Origin: Bacteroidales bacterium
GTDB lineage: Bacteria; Bacteroidota; Bacteroidia; Bacteroidales; UBA7960
Length of the DNA: 41,849 nt
Assembly (NCBI GenBank): GCA_007123065.1
Contig: SKSI01000081.1
Span: forward strand, 1-41,849
Direction: 5' to 3'
Shown: piece by piece, positions 24,372 through 32,039 of the stretch
How the letters are laid out: each line of letters begins with the position of its first letter
How positions within the stretch are numbered: position 1 is the first letter of the stretch
The notes under the pieces: generated by a model
Database searches by the model: none
What the model was told of the DNA's origin: nothing
Seen by the model: only the letters and a program-made list of their open reading frames with translations
Made by a program: the position numbers and the translations under genes

Positions 24372-25172
24372 TCAGGCAATCCTCTTAATCAACCTGAGGT
24401 GATGACTGTATTTTTTTTGCTCTCGGTTATAGATACCCTGATGGTCAATATGGTCAATGCGCACCTTTCCATATGCATGGATCACCAGTTTGTTGTTAAG
24501 CAGAATACCCACGTGTGTAATTATCTCCTCTTCGTTATTAAAAAACACCAGATCACCGGGAACAGACTCCTGCAGCAAATGTACCTGTTCTCCTGCATTG
24601 GCCTGCGCAGCTGCATCACGTGGAATTAAGAAGCCGGCCATTTTAAAAACAAGCTGCACAAATCCTGAGCAGTCAAAACCATAAGCCGAGCGGCCACCCC
24701 ATATATACGGTATTGATAAAAAACTTTTTGCAAATTCCGGAATTGCATCCCTGTTTTTGATCTCCATACAAATCAATTCATCAGAAAAACAAAACTTTTT
24801 CCCTGCAACACACATTGATCCGTCATCACCGGCGTAAATACTGCTGCCCCCGCTAATTATCAGATTTTGCTTTTTATTTTGGTCAGCTGGCTGACCGGTG
24901 CGTTCTTCTGTTGCCACGGAAAAGGCAGCCTTGCTAACATGCCGTTTATCCTTCACAATCTTTTCAAACCCTTCAGCCGTTAATATAGTGAGCTGTACCT
25001 TATGTATCCATCCGGGATACTGGTCTTCCAGCGTTTCCACCTGATACCAGTCTTTTTGATGGCCAATGATCTGCATACACTCACCAAAAAGGACTTGATT
25101 TACCATTTCACTTTGATGGTTTGGCTCACGACGAAGCGGAGCAACTGCGATCAGACAAATTCCAAAATTCAT
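24372..25172 (-). CDS. NlpC/P60-family peptidase with SH3-like N-terminal region
   Basis: A 266-residue cell-wall peptidase candidate. The C-terminal NlpC/P60 domain has catalytic C168 in 'AYGFDCSGFVQLV', H220 in 'ITHVGILL' and the third polar residue H232 in 'VIHAYGKVRID'. Residues about 5-65 look like a bacterial SH3 domain ('MVNQVLFGECMQIIGHQKDWYQVET'). The family cleaves gamma-D-Glu-diaminopimelate bonds in peptidoglycan. 'MNFGICLIAVAPLRREPN' is the typical start of the Bacteroidetes members. A longer in-frame opening at 25295 was rejected because the extra 41 residues (rich in Arg/Asn, no signal) are unlike the family. No clear export signal is visible, as in related proteins. Confidence 0.85.
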   Translation of the reverse strand: MNFGICLIAVAPLRREPNHQSEMVNQVLFGECMQIIGHQKDWYQVETLEDQYPGWIHKVQLTILTAEGFEKIVKDKRHVSKAAFSVATEERTGQPADQNKKQNLIISGGSSIYAGDDGSMCVAGKKFCFSDELICMEIKNRDAIPEFAKSFLSIPYIWGGRSAYGFDCSGFVQLVFKMAGFLIPRDAAAQANAGEQVHLLQESVPGDLVFFNNEEEIITHVGILLNNKLVIHAYGKVRIDHIDHQGIYNREQKKYSHHLRLIKRIA

Positions 25173-25287
25173 AATGCTACTGTTTGCTTGTTTTGTAAAA
25201 GTAGGGATTTTTTGTAAAACCGAACTGCGCCTGCGGTTTATCAGGTAAAAATTGCGTAAATTCGTATTCCCTATAAAGATAAGCGAG

Positions 25288-27366
25288 ATGAACAAGATTA
25301 TCGTTTGGCTTCAAAAAAATTTTTCCAACATCAGCAAGGGTTTGCTGGTATTGGTAAGCATATTTTTGCTGGTTCAGTTATTCCCCAGGCAGCCCGGTTT
25401 TGATTACGAATATCAGCAGGCCAGGCCCTGGCTCTACGAGGACTTGATTGCCCCCTTCAGTTTTGCCATTCTTAAAAGCAGCGAACAGATTAAAGAAGAA
25501 CGTTCGGCAGTTAAAGATGCATTTTTGCCATTTTTTAGCCGCAGACGCGAGGTAGCAGATGAGATGCTTGAGTCTTTTGAAGCAGCGTTAGTTCAAAAGT
25601 GGTCAGAACAATATCCAAACGGTGGGCGGCGCGCTCTGAAAGAACGGACACGTGATGCAGGAGTTAATATTCTGCTGCATCTGTATGACAGAGGGGTCAT
25701 CTTTCTGGAAGATGATTTTCGTGACAAACCCTCAACCTACAGGATACGCGTCGTTGAGGGCAATGTGGCACAAAGCAAACCACTTGGCGAGCTTTATACC
25801 ATCCAGCAAGCTTTTTTTTACGTGATTACTGCATTGGAGAGGCTTGAAGACACGGTTGATACGGAATTGCTCAGACCTTTGCTCGAGAGGTCATTGAATC
25901 ATAATGTTTTTTACAATGAGGAGTTATCTGAAAGAACCCTTGAGGCAGAGCTGTCAGAAATTCCACTGAGCAGGGGAATGGTGCAGGAAGGAGAGAAGAT
26001 CGTATCGAAAGGAGAACTTATCAGTCCGCAGACCTACCAGATACTCGAATCATTCAAAACGGAATACCAGCGTCAGGTCGGAGATTCAGCAATGCTGGCC
26101 TGGCTTTATTTCGGTCAGGTGATCCTTGTAAGCATCTCCATGCTCGTTTTGTTGCTGTTCCTGTATGTGTTCAGAAAGGATGTATTCTCAGATAACCGCC
26201 GCATATTGCTGATCCTGATGTCGGTACTGTTGATGGTCTTTTTTACAAGCCTGATTATTCGCAACAATGTGGACTATCTGTATCTGATCCCGGTTTGTAT
26301 TGTACCTATTATTATCCGGGCATTTTTTGACAACCGGCTTGCCCTCTATATTCACATTATCACCATTATTTTAATAGGATTCCTGATACCGCGAAGTTTT
26401 GAGTTCGTGTTTCTGCAGTTTCTGGCCGGCATCATTGCTATTTTAAGTATGGCCAGCCTACGGCGCCGATCTCAGTTATTTGTAACGGTGGTTTTGATTT
26501 TCCTTACTTATTCAGCCGTTTATTTTGGTTTATCCCTCGCGCATACCGGATCTTTCGAAAATCTTGCCTGGCTTGACTTTTTATATTTTGCCGGCGGGGC
26601 CTTCCTGACCCTGTTCGCCTACCCGCTCATTTTTCTGTTTGAACGAATGTTCGGTATGCCTACAGACTTCTCATTGCTTGAACTGGCTGACACAAATAAT
26701 ACATTATTACGTAACCTTGGGTTGCAGGCTCCCGGGACATTTCAGCACTCCCTGCAGGTTGCAAATCTCTCTGAAGAAGCGATCATTGCAATCGGAGGAA
26801 ACAGTTTGCTTACACGTACAGGTGCCCTGTATCACGATATCGGGAAAATGAAAAACCCACTTTACTTTACAGAGAATCAGAACATTGGATATAATCCGCA
26901 TGAGGAGATATCCTACAAGGAAAGTGCCCGCATCATCATCGATCACGTGATCGACGGTATCGAAATGGCCAGGAAACACCGCCTTCCCGAATATATCATA
27001 GACTTTATCCGAACCCACCACGGTACTACTACGGCCAGATATTTTTATACAATGCAGGTTAAAGAGAATCCGGACAGTGAAGTAGAAAAATCTGACTTTA
27101 TCTATCCCGGACCAAGGCCCTTTAGTAAGGAAACTGCAATAGTGATGATGGCTGATTCCGTGGAAGCTGCATCAAGAAGTCTTGGAAAACCTGATGAAAA
27201 AGCAATAAATCAGCTGGTTGATAATATTTTAGACACACAGGTACAGGAAAAACAATTTGACCACGCGGATATCACCTTCAAGGATATCACTACTGTGAAA
27301 AAGATATTTAAACGGATGCTATTGAATATCTATCACGTTCGGGTAGCTTATCCTTCACTTGGATAA
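25288..27366 (+). CDS. 7TM-HD family phosphohydrolase (PgpH-like cyclic di-AMP phosphodiesterase)
   Basis: A 692-residue membrane protein from the ATG at 25288; an upstream in-frame TTG at 25252 was rejected. Layout: one N-terminal helix (about 12-33), an extracytoplasmic 7TMR-HDED domain to about 270 ('VQEGEKIVSKGELISPQTYQIL'), seven helices to about 455, then a cytoplasmic HD domain. Metal ligands include H516-D517 in 'ALYHDIGKMKNP' and the 'HHGTTTARYFY' motif. In characterised PgpH proteins this domain hydrolyses c-di-AMP. A TAAATTCG sequence at 25257-25264, one mismatch from TAnnTTTG, may be the -7 box. Its last 12 bp overlap the convergent WbqC-like gene. I infer c-di-AMP as substrate only from the family. 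Confidence 0.88.
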   Translation: MNKIIVWLQKNFSNISKGLLVLVSIFLLVQLFPRQPGFDYEYQQARPWLYEDLIAPFSFAILKSSEQIKEERSAVKDAFLPFFSRRREVADEMLESFEAALVQKWSEQYPNGGRRALKERTRDAGVNILLHLYDRGVIFLEDDFRDKPSTYRIRVVEGNVAQSKPLGELYTIQQAFFYVITALERLEDTVDTELLRPLLERSLNHNVFYNEELSERTLEAELSEIPLSRGMVQEGEKIVSKGELISPQTYQILESFKTEYQRQVGDSAMLAWLYFGQVILVSISMLVLLLFLYVFRKDVFSDNRRILLILMSVLLMVFFTSLIIRNNVDYLYLIPVCIVPIIIRAFFDNRLALYIHIITIILIGFLIPRSFEFVFLQFLAGIIAILSMASLRRRSQLFVTVVLIFLTYSAVYFGLSLAHTGSFENLAWLDFLYFAGGAFLTLFAYPLIFLFERMFGMPTDFSLLELADTNNTLLRNLGLQAPGTFQHSLQVANLSEEAIIAIGGNSLLTRTGALYHDIGKMKNPLYFTENQNIGYNPHEEISYKESARIIIDHVIDGIEMARKHRLPEYIIDFIRTHHGTTTARYFYTMQVKENPDSEVEKSDFIYPGPRPFSKETAIVMMADSVEAASRSLGKPDEKAINQLVDNILDTQVQEKQFDHADITFKDITTVKKIFKRMLLNIYHVRVAYPSLG

Positions 27367-28023
27367 AAAGGTGATTTGTTCGGCTGAATCCTTCAGGTAT
27401 GGAAGTGTATCCGGACCGGTATGGAACAGCAGGTCCAGAATGCTCAGGTTGGGAATGAACCCGTGGCGCCCCTGAAAAACCTGGTAATAACTTTCCCATC
27501 TGCTTACAACCGCTTCTTTTCTTCTGTGTGTTTTGGGTGTTAAAACGTGGCGTAAATCGATCCGGTCTTCAGGATTTTTGATGAACCCGGTAGTGAATTC
27601 TATCTTAACCGGCAGATCAATTTCTTTAATGATGCATTCGAGAAGTTCATGATTAAATTGCCAAAGGTGTTGATCCGGGCCGGTTTTGTAAAAAGGCTCA
27701 AGGAGGTCTTTGTAATAAAGGAAATAGGGTGCATTGCTATATGCGCTGCGAATGCTTTGCCAGTGTTGTTTTTGCCAGTTTTCGTGATGACTGATCAGCA
27801 CATCCTTTGTTTTGGTATGGTTTCCTGCCGGCCTGCTAACGGGTATGATCAGATTCATTGGTCCGTTTGCTGAAATAATCCGGCATCTGTTGCGCCAGCT
27901 TTGCCGCTGATATGTCTCGTGCAACTCAATAAAACACTTTTCAGAGCAACATAATACAGTCAGATACTCCACAGGCGGCAAATATGCCGTTGACAGCAAA
28001 ACTTTTTTTAACCGACTTCCCAT
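27355..28023 (-). CDS. WbqC family protein
   Basis: A 222-residue cytoplasmic protein of the WbqC-like family: 'VLLSTAYLPPVEYLTVL' at the N-terminus, 'ELHETYQRQSWRNRCRIIS' and 'NGPMNLIIPV', then 'LISHHENWQKQHWQSI' and 'YSNAPYFLYYKD', which are the conserved segments. Family members are often found in O-antigen/surface-sugar loci, but the catalytic role is not established, and here there is no sugar cluster around it. Start 28023 is chosen because the family begins right there; the open frame upstream to 28134 encodes a Cys/Arg-rich stretch without homology signs. It overlaps the convergent PgpH-like gene by 12 bp. Confidence 0.75.
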   Translation of the reverse strand: MGSRLKKVLLSTAYLPPVEYLTVLCCSEKCFIELHETYQRQSWRNRCRIISANGPMNLIIPVSRPAGNHTKTKDVLISHHENWQKQHWQSIRSAYSNAPYFLYYKDLLEPFYKTGPDQHLWQFNHELLECIIKEIDLPVKIEFTTGFIKNPEDRIDLRHVLTPKTHRRKEAVVSRWESYYQVFQGRHGFIPNLSILDLLFHTGPDTLPYLKDSAEQITFLSK

Positions 28024-28062
28024 TCTGCAACAGAATTCATGGTTTTTAACACTGGAAATCCA

Positions 28063-28070
28063 TAACTTTG
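28063..28070 (+). promoter_or_regulatory. Possible -7 promoter box for the NAD(P)HX repair gene
   Basis: TAACTTTG matches TAnnTTTG, but it lies 80 bp before the ATG and has no -33 box. Weak support. Confidence 0.3.
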
Positions 28071-28149
28071 CTATGGAAACTCTTGCGAAAATAGAAAAAA
28101 TATCCCCGTTAGCATATTTTTTGACAAACATCACAAAAACAGCATCAAA

Positions 28150-29667
28150 ATGAAAATTTTAAATGCATCACAAATCCGGGAAATTGACGCCTATACTATA
28201 GAAAATGAACCGGTTTATTCTATAGACCTGATGGAGCGTGCCGCAAAAAAATGTTTTGACTGGATCCGCCGAAACATGAGAAAGAATCAATTGGTCAGGA
28301 TATTTTGCGGTATGGGTAATAACGGAGGCGACGGCCTTGCAATTGCCCGAATGCTTGCAGGTACCGGCCGAAAAGTAATTGTTTACAAAGTGCTTCACAG
28401 CGATCGTTCATCTGAGGATTTTGCCATCAATGAAAAAAGACTGAACGGAGTCAAAAATATTCATTTTGAAAGAATTACAGAAGGAGCTGAACTGCCGGAT
28501 GTTTCAGGGGAGGATCTTGTGATTGATGCAATGCTTGGAAGTGGGTTGACGCGTCCGCTGGAAGGGTTGCTGTTGCGGGTTGTTCAGCACATCAATGCTA
28601 CCCATGCAACCGTTGTTGCCATTGATCTTCCTACCGGCCTTTTTTGTTCAGACAACCGGACTAACGATCCACACAAAATCCTCCGTGCAAACTATACGCT
28701 GAGCTTCCAGGTCCCGAAACTTGCGTTTATGTTTCCCGGCAATGAAATGTTTTTCGGGAAGTGGCTTCTCCTGGATATTGGTTTGCATGCAGATGCCATT
28801 CATGGTGCCGAAACGAAATATCACTATTTGCTGGCTTCTGATGTCAGTCCGCTTTACAGGCCGCGCAAAAAATTTGCGCACAAGGGTCATTTTGGCCATG
28901 CGTATCTGATGGCCGGCAGTTATGGGAAAGCGGGTGCTGCCGTATTGGCTGCCAGGGCCGCGATCCGTAGTGGTGCCGGATTGCTTAGCGTCCAGATCCC
29001 GGGTGCTGCATATCCGGTATTGCAGACTGCTATTCCTGAGGCAATGTGCATTCCTGATGAACATCCGCACATCGTATCAGGCGCGAACAGCACAAATGGA
29101 TACAATGCTGTGGGCGTGGGTCCGGGACTTGGCACGCATGAACAAACAGCAAGGGCTCTGAAACTTCTTATACAAAACACCGGCGTTCCAATGGTGCTGG
29201 ATGCCGATGCACTGAATATCTTATCGGAAAATCTTACCTGGTGCGGGTTTTTGCCCAAAGCCTCCATCTTTACGCCCCATCCGGGTGAGTTTGACCGGCT
29301 GGCAGGAAAAACAACAGATGATCACGACAGACTGGATAAAGCCATTGAGCTATCCCATCGTTTCCAGGTTTATATTGTTTTAAAAGGTGCTCATACGGTA
29401 ATTGTGTGTCCGGACGGACGGTGCTTTTTTAATTCAACGGGTAATCCGGGGATGGCAACCGGTGGTAGCGGAGATGTGCTCACAGGTATGATCCTTGGGT
29501 GGATGGCTCAAAATTACACCCCTTTGCATAGCTGTATTCTCGCGGTCTACCTTCACGGCCGTGCCGGCGATCTGGCAGCCAACAATAAAGGACATGAAGG
29601 GATGACAGCCGGAGATATTATAGAGATGATCCCAAAAGCGATCAAAAATCTCACAAGATACAGCTGA
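28150..29667 (+). CDS. nnr: Bifunctional NAD(P)H-hydrate epimerase / ADP-dependent NAD(P)H-hydrate dehydratase
   Basis: A 505-residue fusion protein that repairs hydrated NADH and NADPH. The N-terminal YjeF_N (epimerase) half has 'ASQIREIDAYTIENEP', the nucleotide loop 'GMGNNGGDGLAIARML' and 'VIDAMLGSGLTRPLEG'. The C-terminal ribokinase-like (dehydratase) half, from about residue 225, has 'HKGHFGHAYLMAGSYGKAGAA', 'FTPHPGEFDRLAG' and the catalytic 'TGGSGDVLTGMILGWMAQ'. The length and order are normal for the bacterial bifunctional enzyme. It is cytoplasmic housekeeping. It appears to be a single gene, with 137 bp before the next gene on the same strand. Confidence 0.93.
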   Translation: MKILNASQIREIDAYTIENEPVYSIDLMERAAKKCFDWIRRNMRKNQLVRIFCGMGNNGGDGLAIARMLAGTGRKVIVYKVLHSDRSSEDFAINEKRLNGVKNIHFERITEGAELPDVSGEDLVIDAMLGSGLTRPLEGLLLRVVQHINATHATVVAIDLPTGLFCSDNRTNDPHKILRANYTLSFQVPKLAFMFPGNEMFFGKWLLLDIGLHADAIHGAETKYHYLLASDVSPLYRPRKKFAHKGHFGHAYLMAGSYGKAGAAVLAARAAIRSGAGLLSVQIPGAAYPVLQTAIPEAMCIPDEHPHIVSGANSTNGYNAVGVGPGLGTHEQTARALKLLIQNTGVPMVLDADALNILSENLTWCGFLPKASIFTPHPGEFDRLAGKTTDDHDRLDKAIELSHRFQVYIVLKGAHTVIVCPDGRCFFNSTGNPGMATGGSGDVLTGMILGWMAQNYTPLHSCILAVYLHGRAGDLAANNKGHEGMTAGDIIEMIPKAIKNLTRYS

Positions 29668-29709
29668 TCCAGTACCGGTTTTCAACCTGTATTGCCTGAC
29701 AAATCATCT

Positions 29710-29732
29710 CATCAACCAATTAACCAATTAAC
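29710..29732 (+). repeat. CAATTAAC octamer repeat
   Basis: CAACCAATTAACCAATTAACC: two to three units of the AATTAACC type in the spacer between the NAD(P)HX repair gene and the E1 gene, 73 bp upstream of the E1 ATG. It is the same motif family as at 3357-3373 and 7453-7495. Confidence 0.5.
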
Positions 29733-29804
29733 CCTGCCTGGATTGAACATGACGGCAGATTTGTTGTTTGCCTTATGCGTTATTAACAAATTAATGATTT
29801 TACT

Positions 29805-31880
29805 ATGGCAACAAAAAAAGATAAAAAACAGCAAAGTGATATAAAAGTTTCCAAATATACAGTGGATAATGTCTCTCATGATACTTTCAAGCATTGGTAT
29901 CGCCTTATGGTGCTCGGTCGTAAACTTGACGAAAAGGCGCCAAATTATCTAAAACAGGCTTTGGGATGGTCTTATCATGCGCCATATGCCGGGCATGATG
30001 CCATTCAATTGGCCATCGGTCAGGTTTTCGACAGGAAAAAAGATCATCTCTTTCCATATTATCGTGATATGCTCACTGCCCTATCTGCAGGTATTACTGT
30101 TGAGGAGATCATTCTTAACGGTATTTCAAAAGCAACAGACATAGCAAGTGGCGGAAGGCATATGTCGAACCATTTTGCCAAGCCTGAATGGAACATACAT
30201 AATGTTAGTTCCTCAACCGGTAACCATACCCTGCATGCTGTTGGTGTAGCCCGAGCAATGAAGAGATATGGTCATAAAGGTGTGGCAATCAGCTCGCAAG
30301 GTGAATCATCTGTTTCAGAAGGCTATGTTTATGAAGCTATAAACGGTGCCAGCAACGAAAAGTTACCTGTAGTTTTTGTTTTGCAGGATAATGGATATGG
30401 TATTTCTGTCCCCAAAAAAGACCAGACGGCCAACCGTAAAGCTGCTGATAATTTCAGTGGGTTTAAAAATTTGCGGATTATCCACTGTGATGGTAAAGAT
30501 GTGCTTTCCTCAATGAATGCGATGTATGAGGCGCGTCAGCACGCTATGGAAAAAAATGAACCGGTGATCGTGCATGCCAGTGTTGTAAGAATTGGTTCCC
30601 ACTCGAACAGTGACAGGCAAGATCTGTATCGTGATGAACGTGAATTACACTGTGTCAAGGCCCACGATCCGATGTTGAAGATCCGGAAGCTTTTAAAATC
30701 CAATGGCGTTTACACGGACAGTGATTTTGAAGCTGTTGAAAAGGATACAAACAAAATTATCAAGGAAGCACACAAAAAAGCAATGTTAGCTCCTGATCCT
30801 GATCCGGAGTCAATTCATGATTATGTGATTCCCGAACCTTATAAAGCTGAAAAATACCCTGATGGCACACATCAGGAAGAAGGAGAAAAGATCAAGCTGA
30901 TCACCGCTTTAAATGAAACGCTCAAGGCAGAGTTTCGCCGCAATCAGGATACATTTATCTGGGGGCAGGATGTTGCATATAAAGAAAAAGGTGGCATTTT
31001 CAATGTTACCAAAGGGATGCAACAGGAGTTTGGTATCGAGCGGGTTTTCAATGCGCCGATTGCCGAGGATTTCATTGTGGGAACAGCCAACGGTATGAGT
31101 CGTTTTGATGAAAAAATCCGGATTGTGATCGAGGGTGCTGAATTTGCGGACTATTTCTGGCCGGCAATGGAGCAATTTGTTGAAATGACGCATGATTACT
31201 GGCGCAGTAACGGTAAATTTTCACCGAACGTGACCATTCGTCTTGCTTCCGGGGGTTACATCGGTGGCGGACTTTACCACTCGCAGACAACTGAGGGCGC
31301 GCTGACTACTTTCCCCGGAATACGCGTTGTGTATCCTTCTTTCGCTGATGATGCTGCCGGACTATTGCGAACTGCAATGCGTTCCAAAGGACCAACACTT
31401 TTCCTTGAGCCAAAGGCATTATACAATGCAAAACAAGCGGAAACCTTTGTTCCTGAAGATTTTGAAGTTCCTTTCGGAAAAGCAAGGGTTCGTCGGGAAG
31501 GTAAGGATCTGACCATCATTACTTATGGCAATACGACTCATCTGAGCCTTCAGGCAGCAGACCAAATTGCAAAAGAGACAGGAAAAGAGATTGAGGTTAT
31601 AGATATCCGCTCACTGATACCCCTGGATACTGAAAGCATCCTGCAATCGCTTAAAAAAACGGGTAAGGTGCTGGTTGTGCATGAAGATAAAGTTTTTGGC
31701 GGATTTGGTGGTGAGCTGGCTTCACAGATCACCGAATTTGGATTTGAATACCTGGATGCACCGGTAAAACGGGTGGGAAGTACTTTTACTCCCGTGGGTT
31801 TCCACAAGAATCTTGAGGCCGCAATTCTTCCTTCGGTAAAAAAGATACACGAAGTTGCGGCTTATCTGCTTGAATATTAA
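29805..31880 (+). CDS. Fused 2-oxoacid dehydrogenase E1 (alpha + beta) component
   Basis: A 691-residue thiamine-diphosphate enzyme in which the E1-alpha and E1-beta chains, usually two proteins, form one polypeptide. The alpha part (about 1-340) has 'DHLFPYYRDMLTALSAG', 'GGRHMSNHF' and the TPP/Mg motif 'SQGESSVSEGYVYEAIN...NGYGIS'. The beta part (about 355-691) has 'TFIWGQDVAYKEKGGIFNVTKG', 'FNAPIAEDFIVGTANGMS' and 'VVHEDKVFGGFGGELA'. It decarboxylates a branched-chain 2-oxoacid or pyruvate; the sequence does not decide which. The lipoyl E2 and E3 partners are not in the window. The 3' stop codon adjoins a CACAAAG repeat. Such fusions are usual in Bacteroidetes. Confidence 0.88.
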   Translation: MATKKDKKQQSDIKVSKYTVDNVSHDTFKHWYRLMVLGRKLDEKAPNYLKQALGWSYHAPYAGHDAIQLAIGQVFDRKKDHLFPYYRDMLTALSAGITVEEIILNGISKATDIASGGRHMSNHFAKPEWNIHNVSSSTGNHTLHAVGVARAMKRYGHKGVAISSQGESSVSEGYVYEAINGASNEKLPVVFVLQDNGYGISVPKKDQTANRKAADNFSGFKNLRIIHCDGKDVLSSMNAMYEARQHAMEKNEPVIVHASVVRIGSHSNSDRQDLYRDERELHCVKAHDPMLKIRKLLKSNGVYTDSDFEAVEKDTNKIIKEAHKKAMLAPDPDPESIHDYVIPEPYKAEKYPDGTHQEEGEKIKLITALNETLKAEFRRNQDTFIWGQDVAYKEKGGIFNVTKGMQQEFGIERVFNAPIAEDFIVGTANGMSRFDEKIRIVIEGAEFADYFWPAMEQFVEMTHDYWRSNGKFSPNVTIRLASGGYIGGGLYHSQTTEGALTTFPGIRVVYPSFADDAAGLLRTAMRSKGPTLFLEPKALYNAKQAETFVPEDFEVPFGKARVRREGKDLTIITYGNTTHLSLQAADQIAKETGKEIEVIDIRSLIPLDTESILQSLKKTGKVLVVHEDKVFGGFGGELASQITEFGFEYLDAPVKRVGSTFTPVGFHKNLEAAILPSVKKIHEVAAYLLEY

Positions 31881-32007
31881 CCACAAAAGTCACAGAGGAC
31901 ACAAAGGAACCACAAAGGAAAAATATTCGTTTTCATCGTGCTTTCGTGGTGAAAAAGATAAATTACCACAAAGTCTTAGAATACATAAAGACAAACTGCA
32001 AAGTCGA
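31879..32007 (+). repeat. Dispersed GTGGT/ACCAC stem-loop repeat, copy 3, with flanking CACAAAG motifs
   Basis: It begins in the E1 stop codon with AACCACAAAAGTCACAGAGG and ACCACAAAGG. Then GTGGT (31946-31950), a 14-nt A-rich loop and ACCAC (31965-31969) are followed by AAAGTCTTAG and CATAAAG. It fills the 159-bp convergent spacer between the E1 gene and the pullulanase gene. Confidence 0.7.
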
Positions 32008-32039
32008 AAAGAACGTGAAGGTTTTTTAACGAATTTGCA

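Noticed and set aside
25252..25287. Upstream TTG start for the PgpH-like gene
   Set aside because: The extra 12 residues overlap a likely -7 box, and the ATG at 25288 gives the usual N-terminus before the first helix.
28024..28134. Longer N-terminus for the WbqC-like protein
   Set aside because: The extra 37 residues are unlike the family, and the conserved domain begins directly after the ATG at 28023.
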